Shown here in pieces: positions 1 through 12,074 of a stretch of 64,000 nt of DNA. The number at the start of each line of letters is the position of its first letter. The stretch's first letter is position 1. Origin of the DNA: Oasisia sp. SBJ-2009. Lineage: Eukaryota; Annelida; Polychaeta; Sabellida; Siboglinidae. A program made the position numbers and the translations under genes. The notes below the pieces were generated by a model. That model was not told the origin of the DNA. It ran no database searches and saw only the letters and a program-made list of their open reading frames with translations. Location: the NCBI GenBank assembly GCA_964017155.1, contig OZ024864.1, positions 35,172,529 to 35,236,528 on the forward strand, read 5' to 3'.

Positions 1-240
1 AATTGGAGTAGGTTGGTTGGTGGAGAGGACAGTACAAGAAACATGAGGAACAACAGTCGGAAGTCGTGGATGAGGATCACAGTCAGACTGGGGGTACCAA
101 GGAAAGACGAAAACAAGAACTGAATGAATGGGGAAGGGAGAGGACGGCGGCTGGACTGGGGACGGTCGGAAGGAGGTGGGCGGGGGGAGGGGGTAGGGGG
201 GAGGGGGGAGGGGGGCTTGTCTCCTTACTTTAACTCGAGT
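1..240 (+). other. Purine-rich start of window, no gene
   Basis: G/A-rich with a GGGGAG-type run at 175-215. A 66-codon frame here is compositionally driven. The stretch 240-1186 shows nothing recognisable. Confidence 0.5.
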
Positions 241-1186
241 CTCAAACGTGTTTTAGCTGCGAAGCATTTACCCTGTAGTAGACCCACTCCCATTCATATT
301 ACCCCAGTCCTGCTTCATCCTTGAAGCATTTACCCACTTGTTTGATGAATGTTCAACTCAAGGGAAGAGAACGTATATGCGATGTACACTTCCAGTTGGT
401 TCCTTGCGTTGTTTTCTGCATTCAGATCAGAATAGTCTGAGGCGACTGCGAAACGAGCGTTTTACAATACAAAATCTCGCAGTTGTTCATATGTTATGGC
501 ATGTTCCAGATTTAACTTGACAATGCGCCGGAAGTCGTGCGTATGAAGTTCACAATGCGACACACAAAGACACATCCCACGCTAGTTGCCAACTGTGTCG
601 AGTAGTTTCTTAGCCTGATAAAAAGGTCAAGATCATTTTGCCCGTACAACTGGGCATGCTTTAGAGCAGCTGCTTTTTAATAATATAAATGTTTTTGAGT
701 AAGACAAAGTGGCCGCTAACCGACGTCCATTTGCGTAACACAAAAAGGCTTGGAATACAAAACGTGTCAAGTGACATGGTAGCGTAGCAACAAGGCCTGG
801 CAACATTCTAGACAACATGTCAGCCGGATGCCAGCAACACGGAGCTGGAATAATTAGCATCTTCCTAATAGGCAACTGTTGAACATATCTATTCAATGCC
901 GCAATATACACTGTCAACTACAACGGAAAACAACGAAAATGGCGATACATATTTTTTTACAAAATAATACGCCGTTTTCCACGAAAACTATACTAAGCAA
1001 TCACGTGGTTTTACACTTCATCCAAAACATTGCCGTTTCCTGCCGAAGAACTGTCCTCGCTGTTAGCAGGGAAACGTGTCGATAAAACCACATCAGCTTA
1101 AATCCACTGAACCTTTGGAGAGGCGAACTGTTAGACACCAACGACAAGCCACGTTTAGGTATTTACTGACCGCTGCGTAACCTTAA

Positions 1187-2013
1187 AGAACAAAAAAAGG
1201 CTACGGCTTCGTGTCGTACACATAATAGAGTTTATACAAAGTAACAATTTCCACATATACTCAATTTTTTAACGTCAGCGGTTTACTCAGAATGTGACCT
1301 TAAAGTCAAAAATTCTAACGAAATCCACGATGGTCTAGACGCCGCCATAGGTGAAGGGTTAATTTGGCTTGGCCATTCAGCGCGCGGCATTCTATATCTC
1401 GGTCAGCTTCCGGCGACGCTGTTAAGGGTCAATAACTTCGAGTCTTCGACAGTTCGTTCAGTTGGCGTGACATCTAGCAGCTGCTTATAGACGTATATCT
1501 AAATCTGTGGTTAAATCTATGGTAAACTTTAGTAATTGTGCCTTCGTGTTCGGCATACGGTTGCAATAATAGTTGAAACAACAGGTAGTATTGAAGCAAT
1601 GGATTCACGTTGGTGATTTGCGGGCGTACTGTTTGGCACTTTGCTCGGTCCATTTTGAGGAGAAATGCTTTGATGTAGACATGTATCATCAGTTGATGGG
1701 ATGATTTCAGCGATAACAATAATAGACAACTTTATATTTACCGTCATCAACATGTTACGCGCGTTGCCGAGTTGCAGCCATTTCATGACAACAGCCAAAC
1801 CCTATGCGGGGAATCTACGTGGAGAGCGCCTCGATCACCGTCGTGACGTCATTCTTCGTCTAAGATGGGGTGGCGCACAGAATTTGGATGGCTGGGTGTA
1901 AAAAAAAAATCTGGTAAACCGCTGGCGTAAAAAAATTGAGTATATGTTGAAATTGTTACTTTATATTAACTCTATTAGGTGTATGCCACGTAAAAGTTAA
2001 CTTTGTTTGTCCT
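1187..2013. mobile_element. TTAA-flanked inverted-repeat element, copy 1
   Basis: 827 bp flanked by TTAA at 1183-1186 and 2014-2017. Terminal inverted repeats of about 95 bp include acacataatagag and catatactcaatttttt. It is homologous in opposite orientation to 44,541-45,361. Short frames inside are not conserved as protein. Confidence 0.75.
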
Positions 2014-2573
2014 TTAAAGCTCACGTCTTTCTGCTGTTCAATATGATGTACTATTTATCACACAACGGCGAAGCTGTAATTGGTTTGTTTTAGCACATTA
2101 TTCCCGGTTCGTAGCCACCGTCCTGTCTGTAGCAACAAAACATGTTTCCATGCGAAACACACTACGTCTACGTCGAAAACGGATAATTGGGCAAATGACG
2201 TCGTTATCACCAGCGAGCTAGGGACGCCATTATTACTCTGCAGTGGAAGACGTTATATCCGCTGACGCAGGCGTCTTACTTATTTAATGAGCAACTTCCG
2301 GTGACGGGTCTATGCCAATTTCCACAACTTCCTTTGACTGATGGGTTGCCACGTAACGTGGGGTAAATCTGTTAATTTGAAATAGCGTCACCTCGTCGTC
2401 CTAGTAGGAAACGAGAAAGTGTGACAACATACGCAAGACAGATGGCGTCCTGTGAAACTTCGGTTCGCGTGTGGGACTTGACGTGCTGAGTGGCACGCAA
2501 TACGGTTGTCAGGAAGTCAATAGCGGTGTGACAAAGTCGAACTGTGGGCCATTTCGTGTCCTGGGAAGAACTC

Positions 2574-3033
2574 GCTGTATCGCTTACATTTTTCCGGCGT
2601 TAGAAATGTTCCGATTGACGTTTCTGCGCATGCGCGATAAACGTAAAATAATTAATGTGCAGCGAAAGGACAATGCATTTATGGTATAAACACTATGGGT
2701 TGTTCGTTGGGATGTATGTAACCTCTCTACAAAGTTATTTGTCGCAAATGAACACGAGACAAACAAGTTTTGAGACATGTTTTGATAGCAAGCGTAAATC
2801 ACGTGACTGTAGTGCGTCATAATCCGTGACAGTGATTTAAAGAACGACATTTTAAGCAACTCTTCACAGTAATCATCACAGGAGAGTTAACGAACAGCCC
2901 GTGGCACTTATATAGATGCCAAAAACGCTCTGTCGTTTCGCTGCACATTGATGATTTTATACTTAACGCGCATGCACAGAAACATCAATCGGAACGTTTA
3001 TAACGATCGGGAAAATGTAAGTGCGACAACGCC
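2574..3033. mobile_element. Fold-back MITE family F, copy 1
   Basis: About 460 bp with long imperfect inverted termini: cgcttacatttttccggcg at the left, and the inverse at the right. Subterminal parts carry ctgcgcatgcgc and aatgtgcagcgaaa in inverse order. Six copies in this window; no coding capacity. Confidence 0.85.
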
Positions 3034-3084
3034 AAAGAGGCTGCGTGTACAGCTGAAACTGTTATAGTAGAGTATTACATTGTT

Positions 3085-3395
3085 GTGGCGCACATCATAC
3101 GGGACTCTCGATTAAGAGAACCTGGGTTCGAATCAGTGGACAGTTCGTTCACTCTACATTGCTCCAGTTCACTCAGCTGTTTGAATGAATACTTGGCTAT
3201 AGACACTGGTGGATTTAACGAATAGTCTCCGCGTATTAATTGTAGCGTAGATGGATGTGTCCAAAGAAAGGACGAGATTGTGTTCGGTTGAATACGTCTG
3301 TCAGGGAGTAAAATTGCCATGCTTTGGTTAGTCCCGAAGACTGGATACTGTGCAATAGATGAACTCAACTGTACTCTATATGAGATGGATATTTA
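3085..3395 (+). mobile_element. tRNA-headed SINE, family 1, diverged copy
   Basis: Retains ggactctcgattaagagaac and ggttcgaatc (B-box like), then the family body cactctacattgctcc and ttcactcagctg. The A-box part is damaged. Plus orientation. Confidence 0.65.
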
Positions 3396-3694
3396 GGTTT
3401 AAGTTTAGCAAGACCCTCAGCCGAAGCAAACACGCATATGTCAAATGGACAAGAAGATCTTTGAGTTATCGGCAGTTCATCGTGATTAGAACTTGGTGTA
3501 ACCGTCCCTTCTGAGTTATTTTTCAGTCATGTTCTTTAAAGGTACGAGTTCCGAGCACGAACTTAACTTACAAATGTGTTTCTTTCATTTATAGTTATGT
3601 AGCCGTGTATATTTCTTAGCTGAGAATAAGACAAGCATCAATATTTTCATTGCCAGTCAATAACTTTGAAACGTCCGTTTGCAATCGTCTTAAT

Positions 3695-4281
3695 CTCCCT
3701 CCCTCCCTCCCTCCCTCCCTCCCTCCCTCCCTCCCTCCCTCCCTCCCTCCCTCCCTCCCTCCCTCCCTCCCTCCCTCCCTCCCTCCCTCCCTCCCTCCCT
3801 CCCTCCCTCCCTCCCTCCCTCCCTCCCTCCCTCCCTCCCTCCCTCCCTCCCTCCCTCCCTCCCTCCCTCCCTCCCTCCCTCCCTCCCTCCCTCCCTCCCT
3901 CCCTCCCTCCCTCCCTCCCTCCCTCCCTCCCTCCCTCCCTCCCTCCCTCCCTCCCTCCCTCCCTCCCTCCCTCCCTCCCTCCCTCCCTCCCTCCCTCCCT
4001 CCCTCCCTCCCTCCCTCCCTCCCTCCCTCCCTCCCTCCCTCCCTCCCTCCCTCCCTCCCTCCCTCCCTCCCTCCCTCCCTCCCTCCCTCCCTCCCTCCCT
4101 CCCTCCCTCCCTCCCTCCCTCCCTCCCTCCCTCCCTCCCTCCCTCCCTCCCTCCCTCCCTCCCTCCCTCCCTCCCTCCCTCCCTCCCTCCCTCCCTCCCT
4201 CCCTCCCTCCCTCCCTCCCTCCCTCCCTCCCTCCCTCCCTCCCTCCCTCCCTCCCTCCCTCCCTCCCTCCCTCCCTCCCTC
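3695..4281. repeat. CCCT/AGGG microsatellite, about 147 units
   Basis: 587 bp of essentially uninterrupted CCCT. The reverse strand is a long AGGG tract with four-stranded and triplex potential. Three long frames (PPSL or REGG repeats) are artefacts of the repeat. Confidence 0.98.
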
Positions 4282-4747
4282 TACTCTGCAAAATCAACGT
4301 TTCTTTGCAAAGATCTCTCATTTCTCGAGAATCGTATTCGTTGCCTTCCTCTGTGATCTTTCTAGACTAAAATTATGTATGTTTTGTCATGTTTTGTTCT
4401 CCTGGTTTGGATTACAGACCTTGACGGTGTGGTATTTCAGTGGATGTTGCATTTCTAAATGACTCATCTAAACAGCAGAAATAAATGACGCACATTAAGC
4501 ATAGGGAAGTTAACCAGGGAATGTAATAAGCCAGCTTCGTCAATGTAAATTACCTACTATTTATCTCAGTGTCTAATTTCCGTAAGGCAGCTGCTGTGCC
4601 GTGTAATGCATGGTTACATCTGGTCTTAGCGGTTTAGTCATCGGTGATAAGTTGCTGGTCTAACAGATCGGTGTCTTCCTCTAATTATAGTTACAATTCC
4701 GTACTAATCGAGAAGACAAATAAGATGACATTCCGTTGTAAAAAAAA

Positions 4748-5044
4748 AGTAAAGGTAAGTTTTTATATAGCGCAGTATCCAGGCCTCGTGTCTGCTCAAA
4801 GCACATTTACACTTTACTTCCCCGGCAGACCTTTTCAATCAAATACCATCTCAATTTCTCTGGGAAGCTACATGCTACAATTAATGTGCGAAAGGCACAT
4901 AGGTACCACTGTCTATAGCCAGTTACTCATTTATACCAACTGAGTGAACTGGAGCAATGTAGAATTAAACAACTTTAGACACACAGATTCGAACTCGGGT
5001 TCTCTGTGTCGATATTCCGAAGCTCTACCCCTGAGCCATTGCGT
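4748..5044 (-). mobile_element. tRNA-headed SINE, family 1
   Basis: On the minus strand it starts with the tRNA-like head (atggctcaggggtagagctt), contains the body with gaactggagcaatgtag in reverse, and ends in gcgctatataaaaac. The reverse of the head is at 4,980-5,044. Confidence 0.75.
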
Positions 5045-5699
5045 TCTACAAGTTGTGGGGCGAACTAGATTACGTTTCGAATTAGTAAGCAGGAGTGCTT
5101 AGGGTGACGAACTGTGTGTATGTGGAATAACATGTGCTGCTTGTTTCGTTTCGTGTCTATATACGCTGCTGGAAAGCACGATTTGCAATTGAAAACGAGA
5201 ACATCCTTAAAACCCGGCATGTACAACACTTGTTTTGGTGTTTCCGACGCTGTGTCGTCGACAATTTGTCGTGACATGGAAGTCACCCCCGCAACGAAAC
5301 TCTTATAACGGTCTTTGTCGCATCATAGAAGACCAAATATTTGTCACACTCAAACAAATAATAGCCTCGTGTCGTGTAGACCTTATGCCAAGAAAAAACG
5401 AAACAAAAATCGTTGTAAGGCGCGTGCCGTCACCATCCCCTCATCGTCGCTGTCTGTGTCATCTGTTTCCTTTCTGTACTGTTTTAAGACAGTTAGCTAA
5501 TTAGGGGTTTAATATGAAAACGTAATAATTATAACTATACATTTATTGTTGTTAAGTTTGCTTAATTGTGACTTGGCGTATCATTTAAAAAACACAAATC
5601 TGTTTTAATACTGCTTTAATGATACTCACTAAATAGCATGAATCTATCCATATATTCGTTATCATTTGTTAATATACATGAAGAACAAGAATTATTACA

Positions 5700-5790
5700 A
5701 ATAAAGACGACCTCAGTCAAGATATGAACCCAGGATCTATAGCCCCCGAAGCGACCATGAGCCACGGTCCCTTAAACTGACAAAGAAAAT
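5700..5790 (-). mobile_element. Possible tRNA-derived SINE head
   Basis: The minus strand reads gggaccgtggctcatggtcg and later cctgggttcatatctt, resembling A and B boxes. No second copy in the window. Weak. Confidence 0.3.
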
Positions 5791-5849
5791 GGCGCAACTG
5801 GCAAGCATTGCTTTATGCCATGTAATAACAGGTTTCTTAAGACTCTCCT

Positions 5850-8236
5850 TGGTTACAATACTGTACGGTAGTGTACTATAATGTGTGTGGGTACATCCAC
5901 AGTACCCGAGTCATGCGTGGAGCAAACTGCTGGACTGATCACCAGATGCTGAGGTCAAAAGTGGCTTTCAGAATACGACAAAAGCACAACAGGCAAGGGA
6001 CAAGTAAGCCGACCAAGCTGAACATTGCAAAACTAAGTACCACCAGCCATAGGGAGAGTTTTGAGCAGGAGATAGACAGTGCTCTCGCCCAATGGGAGGA
6101 GAAGGAAAACTCAACACCAGATGAGGAATGGGCTGCTCTGCAGCAGGTCGTGTACAACACAGCCAAGACATATCTTGGCAAGCCAGACAGAAAAGACCAG
6201 GACTGGTTCGACCCCAACGACAAGGAGCTACAGACTCTTATGAACAGAAGAGACCAAGCCCACCAGAGAGTGTTGCAAACCAGGAGCACCAGGTCCACCA
6301 CTGCAGCATACAAAGATGCCTGCAGATTGCTACAAAAACACACGCGTGCACTGAAGTCAGACTGGTGGGAAAGGAAGCAGAGAGCTGCTGACAGTAACAA
6401 CATGAAGGGCTTCTACAATGGGCTGAAGGAAGTGTGGGGTCCCAAAAAGAAGGGATCTGTTCAACTGAAATCATCAGATGGAATGGAGACCTTCTCTGAC
6501 AGCAAGAGAGTTGTGGCAAGATGGAGTGAACACTTCCAGAAGCTACTCAACGTCCCTGGCGACATAGATCACGAAGCTCTGGACAACATCCCGCAGCGCA
6601 TTATCAAGACAAGCCTCGATGAGATTCCAACTATGGATGAGATGGCTAGAGCAATCGCCGGCCTGAAAGATGGCAAAGCACCTGGAGGAGATGGAATTCC
6701 TGCAGAAGTATGGAAGCACGGAGGAGAAAATCTGTTCAGCAGACTGCACCAACTAATCACCAATGCCTGGGAGGTGGGTTCTGTACCACAAGCATGGAAG
6801 GATGCCAGCATTGTAACCATCTACAAGAAAGGTGATCGAACAGACTGTGGGAACTATAGAGGAATCTCTCTTCTTTCCATAGCGGGCAAGATCTTCGCGA
6901 GGATCCTCCTCAACAGACTATCTACTCACATAACACCAGAGGTAGTTCCGGAGACACAATGTGGCTTCAGAGGTAACCGGAGCACCGTGGATATGATATT
7001 TTGTCTCCGACAACTACAAGAAAAGTGCATTGAGCAGGACCGACCACTGTACATGGTATTTGTCGACTTCAGCAAGGCGTTTGATACAGTTGGGAGGACC
7101 GGGCTATGGCAGCTACTGAGGAAGTATGGCTGCCCAGAGAAGTTCACAACAATGATCGAGGCACTACATACTGGAATGATGGCAAAAGTTAGTGTTGAAG
7201 GAGAAGTCTCGGAATCGTTCAGTGTCACAAATGGGGTCAAGCAAGGTTGTGTACTGGCCCCCACGCTCTTCTCCATCTTCCTATCAGCAATGCTCGATGA
7301 GGCTTTCCGAGACATGGGGGATGGCATCTACATACAGTCCAGACAGAACGCTGACCTATTCAACGTCGCACACTTCAGAGCAAAGACCAAGACTACTCGG
7401 ATACTGATGAGAGAGCTGCTATTCGCAGATGACAGTGCACTGGTTGCACACTCTGCTGAAGAGATGCAGAAAATAGTGGATGCTTTCTCCGATGCGTCAA
7501 AGAAGTTCGGCCTGAAGATTAACATCAAGAAGACCGAGGTGCTGTACCAATCCAACTCTACAAGAACCCGAGAGGAGGATATCATGGTTGATGGAAACAA
7601 GCTGAACTCTGTTCTAGAATTCACCTACCTCGGAAGCACTATATCAAGTGATGGATGCATTGACGACGAAATACAGAGGAGGATGGCCAAGGCTAGTGTA
7701 TCTTTCGGCCGACTACGCCAGAGACTCTGGAACAACCACCATGTGTCCATGCGGGTTAAAGGCAAGATATACCGTGCAATCGTGCTGTCCACCCTCCTAT
7801 ACGGAGCTGAGGCCTGGACAGTGTACAGACGACAGGTTAAAAAGCTACATGCCTTCATGATGCGACATCTGCGTTCGATCATGAGGATAACCTGGATGGA
7901 CAAAGTGACAAACAAGGAAATACTAGAACGAACAGGGCTGCCATCTATGGAAGATCTTCTGATCAGAAAGAATCTCCGGTGGACTGGACACCTCATGAGG
8001 ATGTCACCAGACAGGCTACCGAAGCAGGTTCTCTACTCTCAACTGTCTTCTGGTCAGAGAAAGAGAGGGCGCCCTCGTCTCCGGTTCAAAGATACCATCA
8101 AGAGAAACCTAAAGATGAGAGACATAAAGATCGACTCATGGACATCACTCTCACAGCAGAGAGACAAATGGAGAGCAAGAGTCAAGTGATGGAAGCAGTC
8201 TTTGTCGCTTCGCGACCGACAGCACGATGAATGATG
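5850..8236 (+). mobile_element. RTE-like LINE insertion, 5'-truncated
   Basis: Retrotransposon body with a 3' UTR of only about 45 bp after the stop codon, ending gatgaatgatgatg before a GT microsatellite. A very short 3' UTR with a simple-repeat tail is typical of RTE elements. The 5' end is lost within the endonuclease domain. No clear target-site duplication seen. Confidence 0.75.
5871..8189 (+). CDS. RTE-like LINE reverse transcriptase, 5'-truncated
   Basis: An open frame of up to 772 codons without frameshift. It begins inside the C-terminus of an apurinic-type endonuclease (GANCWTDHQMLRSKV near residue 25), so there is no genuine start. The reverse transcriptase follows: KAPGGDGIPAEVWKHGG (about 270), YRGISLLSIAGKIFARIL (about 330), VFVDFSKAFDTV (motif A), NGVKQGCVLAPTLFS (motif B) and LLFADDSALVAH (motif C, FADD). 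The C-terminal thumb and tail contain LLYGAEAWTV and RWTGHLMRMSPDRLPK, then GQRKRGRPRLRFKD. This arrangement suits the RTE superfamily (BovB relatives), but clade assignment by eye is uncertain. The frame is a mobile-element relic, recent enough to stay open, and not a host gene. Confidence 0.88.
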   Translation: MYYNVCGYIHSTRVMRGANCWTDHQMLRSKVAFRIRQKHNRQGTSKPTKLNIAKLSTTSHRESFEQEIDSALAQWEEKENSTPDEEWAALQQVVYNTAKTYLGKPDRKDQDWFDPNDKELQTLMNRRDQAHQRVLQTRSTRSTTAAYKDACRLLQKHTRALKSDWWERKQRAADSNNMKGFYNGLKEVWGPKKKGSVQLKSSDGMETFSDSKRVVARWSEHFQKLLNVPGDIDHEALDNIPQRIIKTSLDEIPTMDEMARAIAGLKDGKAPGGDGIPAEVWKHGGENLFSRLHQLITNAWEVGSVPQAWKDASIVTIYKKGDRTDCGNYRGISLLSIAGKIFARILLNRLSTHITPEVVPETQCGFRGNRSTVDMIFCLRQLQEKCIEQDRPLYMVFVDFSKAFDTVGRTGLWQLLRKYGCPEKFTTMIEALHTGMMAKVSVEGEVSESFSVTNGVKQGCVLAPTLFSIFLSAMLDEAFRDMGDGIYIQSRQNADLFNVAHFRAKTKTTRILMRELLFADDSALVAHSAEEMQKIVDAFSDASKKFGLKINIKKTEVLYQSNSTRTREEDIMVDGNKLNSVLEFTYLGSTISSDGCIDDEIQRRMAKASVSFGRLRQRLWNNHHVSMRVKGKIYRAIVLSTLLYGAEAWTVYRRQVKKLHAFMMRHLRSIMRITWMDKVTNKEILERTGLPSMEDLLIRKNLRWTGHLMRMSPDRLPKQVLYSQLSSGQRKRGRPRLRFKDTIKRNLKMRDIKIDSWTSLSQQRDKWRARVK

Positions 8237-8299
<63 letters not shown>

Positions 8300-8394
8300 G
8301 GGGGGGGGGGAGTGCGTGCGTGCGTGCGTGCGTGCGTGCGTGTGTGCGTGCGTGCGTGCGTGCGTGCGTGCGTGTGGATGTGTGTATGTATGTA
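8237..8394 (+). repeat. GT, poly-G and GTGC microsatellite at LINE tail
   Basis: About 30 GT units, a G run of 12 or more, then TGCG/TGTG repeats. It begins directly at the RTE-like element's 3' end, so it probably grew from the LINE tail. Confidence 0.9.
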
Positions 8395-8630
8395 TACGTG
8401 GCAGGAGAGTGATTGTTTAAACTATGGTAAATCATAGGAACTTAACGAATAGTTCCATATGAAAATTATGATTCCGCTGGACAGGAGCACCACTTCCACT
8501 CGCTACCAATAGAAGTGGATAATGACCGTGTCGCTGTCTTCAGTCGCGTCGTGATCGTGTCGTGAAGTGCCCGATCCATGGAGGGGGATCGTGTCCTTCA
8601 CGACAAATTGTCGCTAACAATTAATCGCTA

Positions 8631-9320
8631 AAGCCCGGCGCACACGGGAGTTCTATCAGCTAAGCTAACAGCCACGCGTGCTTGTTGTTGGCTCAGCTGA
8701 TAGCTCATGCCGCGTTTCAGCGCACACGGTGAGAAAGATGCTGAGCTGACCGCTACATATCGTGTATCTTATCCATCACGTGGCCCGGTTGCCGAGCAAA
8801 TTATATCAAAATGTCAGAAAAATACGTGGAATACTCAAGCATTCTAACGTATGTTTTTGTTTTTAAATTTTTTATGACAAAAATAACTCACAATTGTGAA
8901 AGTTACATCTGCATGCAGGATTTTTTGATTTATGAGATGTCATGCAACATTTATTATGTGGTTATAATATATACTGGTGCAGCCCGGACATCGTACATCG
9001 TATAAGCACAGATTTGAACCAGTCTGTCTTCCAACAGCACATCATTCACTATGTCATGTGTAGTCGCCTTTTCTGAAATGCCACAAACGCTACGGGTTGT
9101 CATTGGCCTGTTTATTTTGCCGCTGAGTACATGGCTGTTTTGCGCACCTGGTGAGACTCTCGCCTCGTGAGTCGGAAAAAAACACAATCTAGATATTTTG
9201 CTCACCCCCTCGCGTGACACTTTGCTAACGAAAAGCGCAGCGCACACAAGAGCTATCAACTGAGTCAACAGGCACGCGTGGCTGTTAGCTCAGGTGATAG
9301 CTCTTGTGTGCGCCGGGCTT
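8631..9320. mobile_element. Inverted-repeat element AAGCCCGGCGCACAC
   Basis: 690 bp, ends aagcccggcgcacac and inverse, with subterminal tatcagct and agccacgcgtg in inverted order. A related cgccgggctttt follows at 9,345. No coding frame. Confidence 0.7.
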
Positions 9321-9525
9321 CACAAATCATCGCGTTGTGACGTGTACGCCGGGCTTTTAACGTCCGTATACAGTTTGATTGTGTACGTTTCTCGTCCTCT
9401 TAGCTTTAACTGAAACCGGAAGATAACTTTTATTTAGAATCCGTCACAAATATAGTTCTTGGCAGCGACATGTATACAGCGATTGGTGTCTGTTTGCGAT
9501 TAGTGTCCATAATGCAGTACGTGAC

Positions 9526-9594
9526 GTGTATACGTGCAAGCGTTCGGGTGTGTACGTGCAAGCGTTCGGGTGTGTACGTGCAAGCGTTCGGGTG
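9526..9594 (+). repeat. Short minisatellite with tgcaagcgttcgggtg
   Basis: Three units of 22 bp containing acgtgcaagcgttcgggtg, leading into the GTGTGC tract. Confidence 0.85.
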
Positions 9595-9827
9595 TGTGTG
9601 CGTGTGCGTGTGCGTGTGCGTGTGCGTGTGCGTGTGCGTGTGCGTGTGCGTGTGCGTGTGCGTGTGCGTGTGCGTGTGCGTGTGCGTGTGCGTGTGCGTG
9701 TGCGTGTGCGTGTGCGTGTGCGTGTGCGTGTGCGTGTGCGTGTGCGTGTGCGTGTGCGTGTGCGTGTGCGTGTGCGTGTGCGTGTGCGTGTGCGTGTGCG
9801 TGTGCGTGTGCGTGTGCGTGTGCGTGC

Positions 9828-9902
<75 letters not shown>

Positions 9903-9905
9903 TGA
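9595..9905. repeat. GTGTGC then GTGC microsatellite
   Basis: About 38 hexamers (cgtgtg) over 9,601-9,828, then about 19 tetramers (cgtg). Alternating purine-pyrimidine throughout, so Z-DNA prone. Long frames on both strands are repeat artefacts. Confidence 0.97.
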
Positions 9906-10354
9906 GCTTTAATAACATTTACGTTGGCGGACATCATACGTTTCATCATAACCCATTTTCGTTTGTTTCGTAATTTTCAAAAACAATACCATACATCCAG
10001 TTGTCATACGCGAGACCGTGCCAAGCATACAACTACAGTCCAAAGCCACTTTACATTGTCTAGCGTATGCGCGGCTTCACCGCAAGTCCGCAGAACTCCG
10101 ACGAATCAAAAACGGCACTCGTAGTAAAAGCGACACGTCTGAGAGAGCTAAAACGGACGACAGTGTCTCTTCGGCACTCGTGGGTGTGAACCCGACGGTA
10201 GCTAATGGACGGAGGAGGCGTATCGCACTAGGCATGTTAGAGTTGGACATGGCGGGCCCAACGGTTGAAAGGATCCCTAAGGCGGGCTCCCACTGAGAGA
10301 AGTCTTAGTTCCCTCTCGGTGTGGGTGGTAAGACTACTCACGCGGTCTTGTGGC

Positions 10355-10838
10355 ACCGTTGTCGCGCTTACATTTTTCCGGTCGTTATAATCTTTCCGAT
10401 TGACGTTTCTACGCATGCGCAATAGATGTAAAATCATCATTGTGCAGCAAAATAACAAAGCATTTATGGCATAAATACTACGGGTTGTTCGTTTGGATGT
10501 ATAATTATAACCTCTCAGCAAAGTTATTTTACAAATTAAAACGAGGTAAAAAAAAGGTTTGAGGCATGTTTTAATAGCAAGCGTATATCACGTGACTATA
10601 GTGCGCCATAATCCGTGACAGTTATTTATACAAACGTTATATGTTATTGTATTGAACGACATTTTAAGCAACTCTTTACAATAATCGTCACAGAGAGTTA
10701 ACGAACTGCCCGTGGCATTTATACCAAAAATCCCTTATCGGTTCGGTGGACATTGATGATTTTACATTTATCGCGCATGCGCAGAAACGTAACTCGGAAC
10801 GTTTATAACAACCGGAAAAATGTAAGCGTGACACCGCC
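10355..10838. mobile_element. Fold-back MITE family F, copy 2
   Basis: Same inverted termini (cgcgcttacatttttccgg and its inverse), cgcatgcgc palindromes and aatccgtgaca centre. About 480 bp. Confidence 0.85.
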
Positions 10839-11309
10839 GTTTGGTTTAACTAGGCCACGACCAAAGACACTAACCGAGTTTCGTCTGATTAATTTTTATC
10901 CGTGGATCGTTCATGTGATTCATTTAACGGGTGTTCCGTCGCGTTTGATTCGAAGACGAGTACGTGGAGTTATTAAAAACATGACATGTGTGCTTAATAT
11001 TGACTGCGGATGCAGCGAATTTTTTATATGAAAACGTAAGCCACTGTCACAAATCATTTTACCGCCAGTACTTTTTTTATTTAACTACAACACTTCAAGT
11101 GGATCGATATACAGCGGTATTTGTCGCCTACGTTTTGAAAGCTGTTTCCTCAATTGGATTAGTTCATCGTTAATCCCGTACTTTGATGTCCGAACATGTA
11201 GTTTTTGAACATTTTTAATAACATCCGCCACCTACTCGCCCTATGTTCCGTGACACACGGAAATGCGCAACTATTTGTCTGGTTACGGGACACGTGGTAG
11301 AGACCCGGA

Positions 11310-11705
11310 CTAGTTGTGGCAAAAACAACACGTTTCAGGATTTCGGGTAGGTTTCTTAACTGATTGAAACTTTTGTCATGGCAAAGGTTCCCCACATATT
11401 TCCCGAAGATAACTGGTGCATAATTAAATGCCTGATTCATTACACATTTGAGGCATAATGAGTTATATGAGTTGTTCTAAAGTGTTACAAGTGACCCCGG
11501 TATGGGGTAACTTGAAACAAAAATAACACATTTCAGGATTGCGGGTGAGTTTCTTAACCGGTCGAAACGTTTGTCATGCCAAATGGTCTACACATATCTC
11601 CCGAAGATAATTGGTGCATAATTTAATGGCTGGTTTATTACATATTTATGGCATAATGAGTTATATGAGGTGTCCTAAAGTGTTACAAGTTACTCCGGTA
11701 CGGTA
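11310..11705 (+). repeat. Two-copy tandem duplication of about 199 bp
   Basis: Both units contain acatttcaggatt- or acgtttcaggatt-like starts, ggtgcataatt and gttatatgag with ctaaagtgttacaagt at their ends. No protein frame. Confidence 0.75.
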
Positions 11706-12074
11706 GTACCTATTTTCTTTTTAAATGGCGTGCCGACGGATTCACGTGATATTACACATCAAATCTATTGATGAACATTCTGTCGTCTTGCAGAATAATT
11801 TGCATTAGCAGTTTTGCCTGCAAGCCGTCTGTTATGGGGCCTACAACTTATCCGTGTTACAACTAGCTCCGGTCACCCCTGCGCTGTTACGTGGGCATTT
11901 CTTCACAGATATCGAACAACCGAAGCACAAACTGTTTAGTTGCAAGAAAACCTTCCAACGGCACGGGATATGACTCGTGATTCATATATGCACGCAACAT
12001 AGAAAAGCTTCAAACAAACATGACCGAGAACGGTATTATTAACTAGTGCCTATTTAATCTCTTACCCATACGTC

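Noticed and set aside
3647..4462. Long proline/serine/leucine and arginine/glutamate/glycine frames over 200 codons
   Set aside because: They are translations of the CCCT/AGGG microsatellite, open in all frames of a repeat lacking stops.
5939..6403. Minus-strand frames opposite the LINE reverse transcriptase
   Set aside because: Shadows of the plus-strand coding sequence with no independent similarity.
9430..9973. Cys/Val, His/Thr, Ala/His and Arg/Val repeat frames
   Set aside because: Generated by GTGTGC and GTGC microsatellites.
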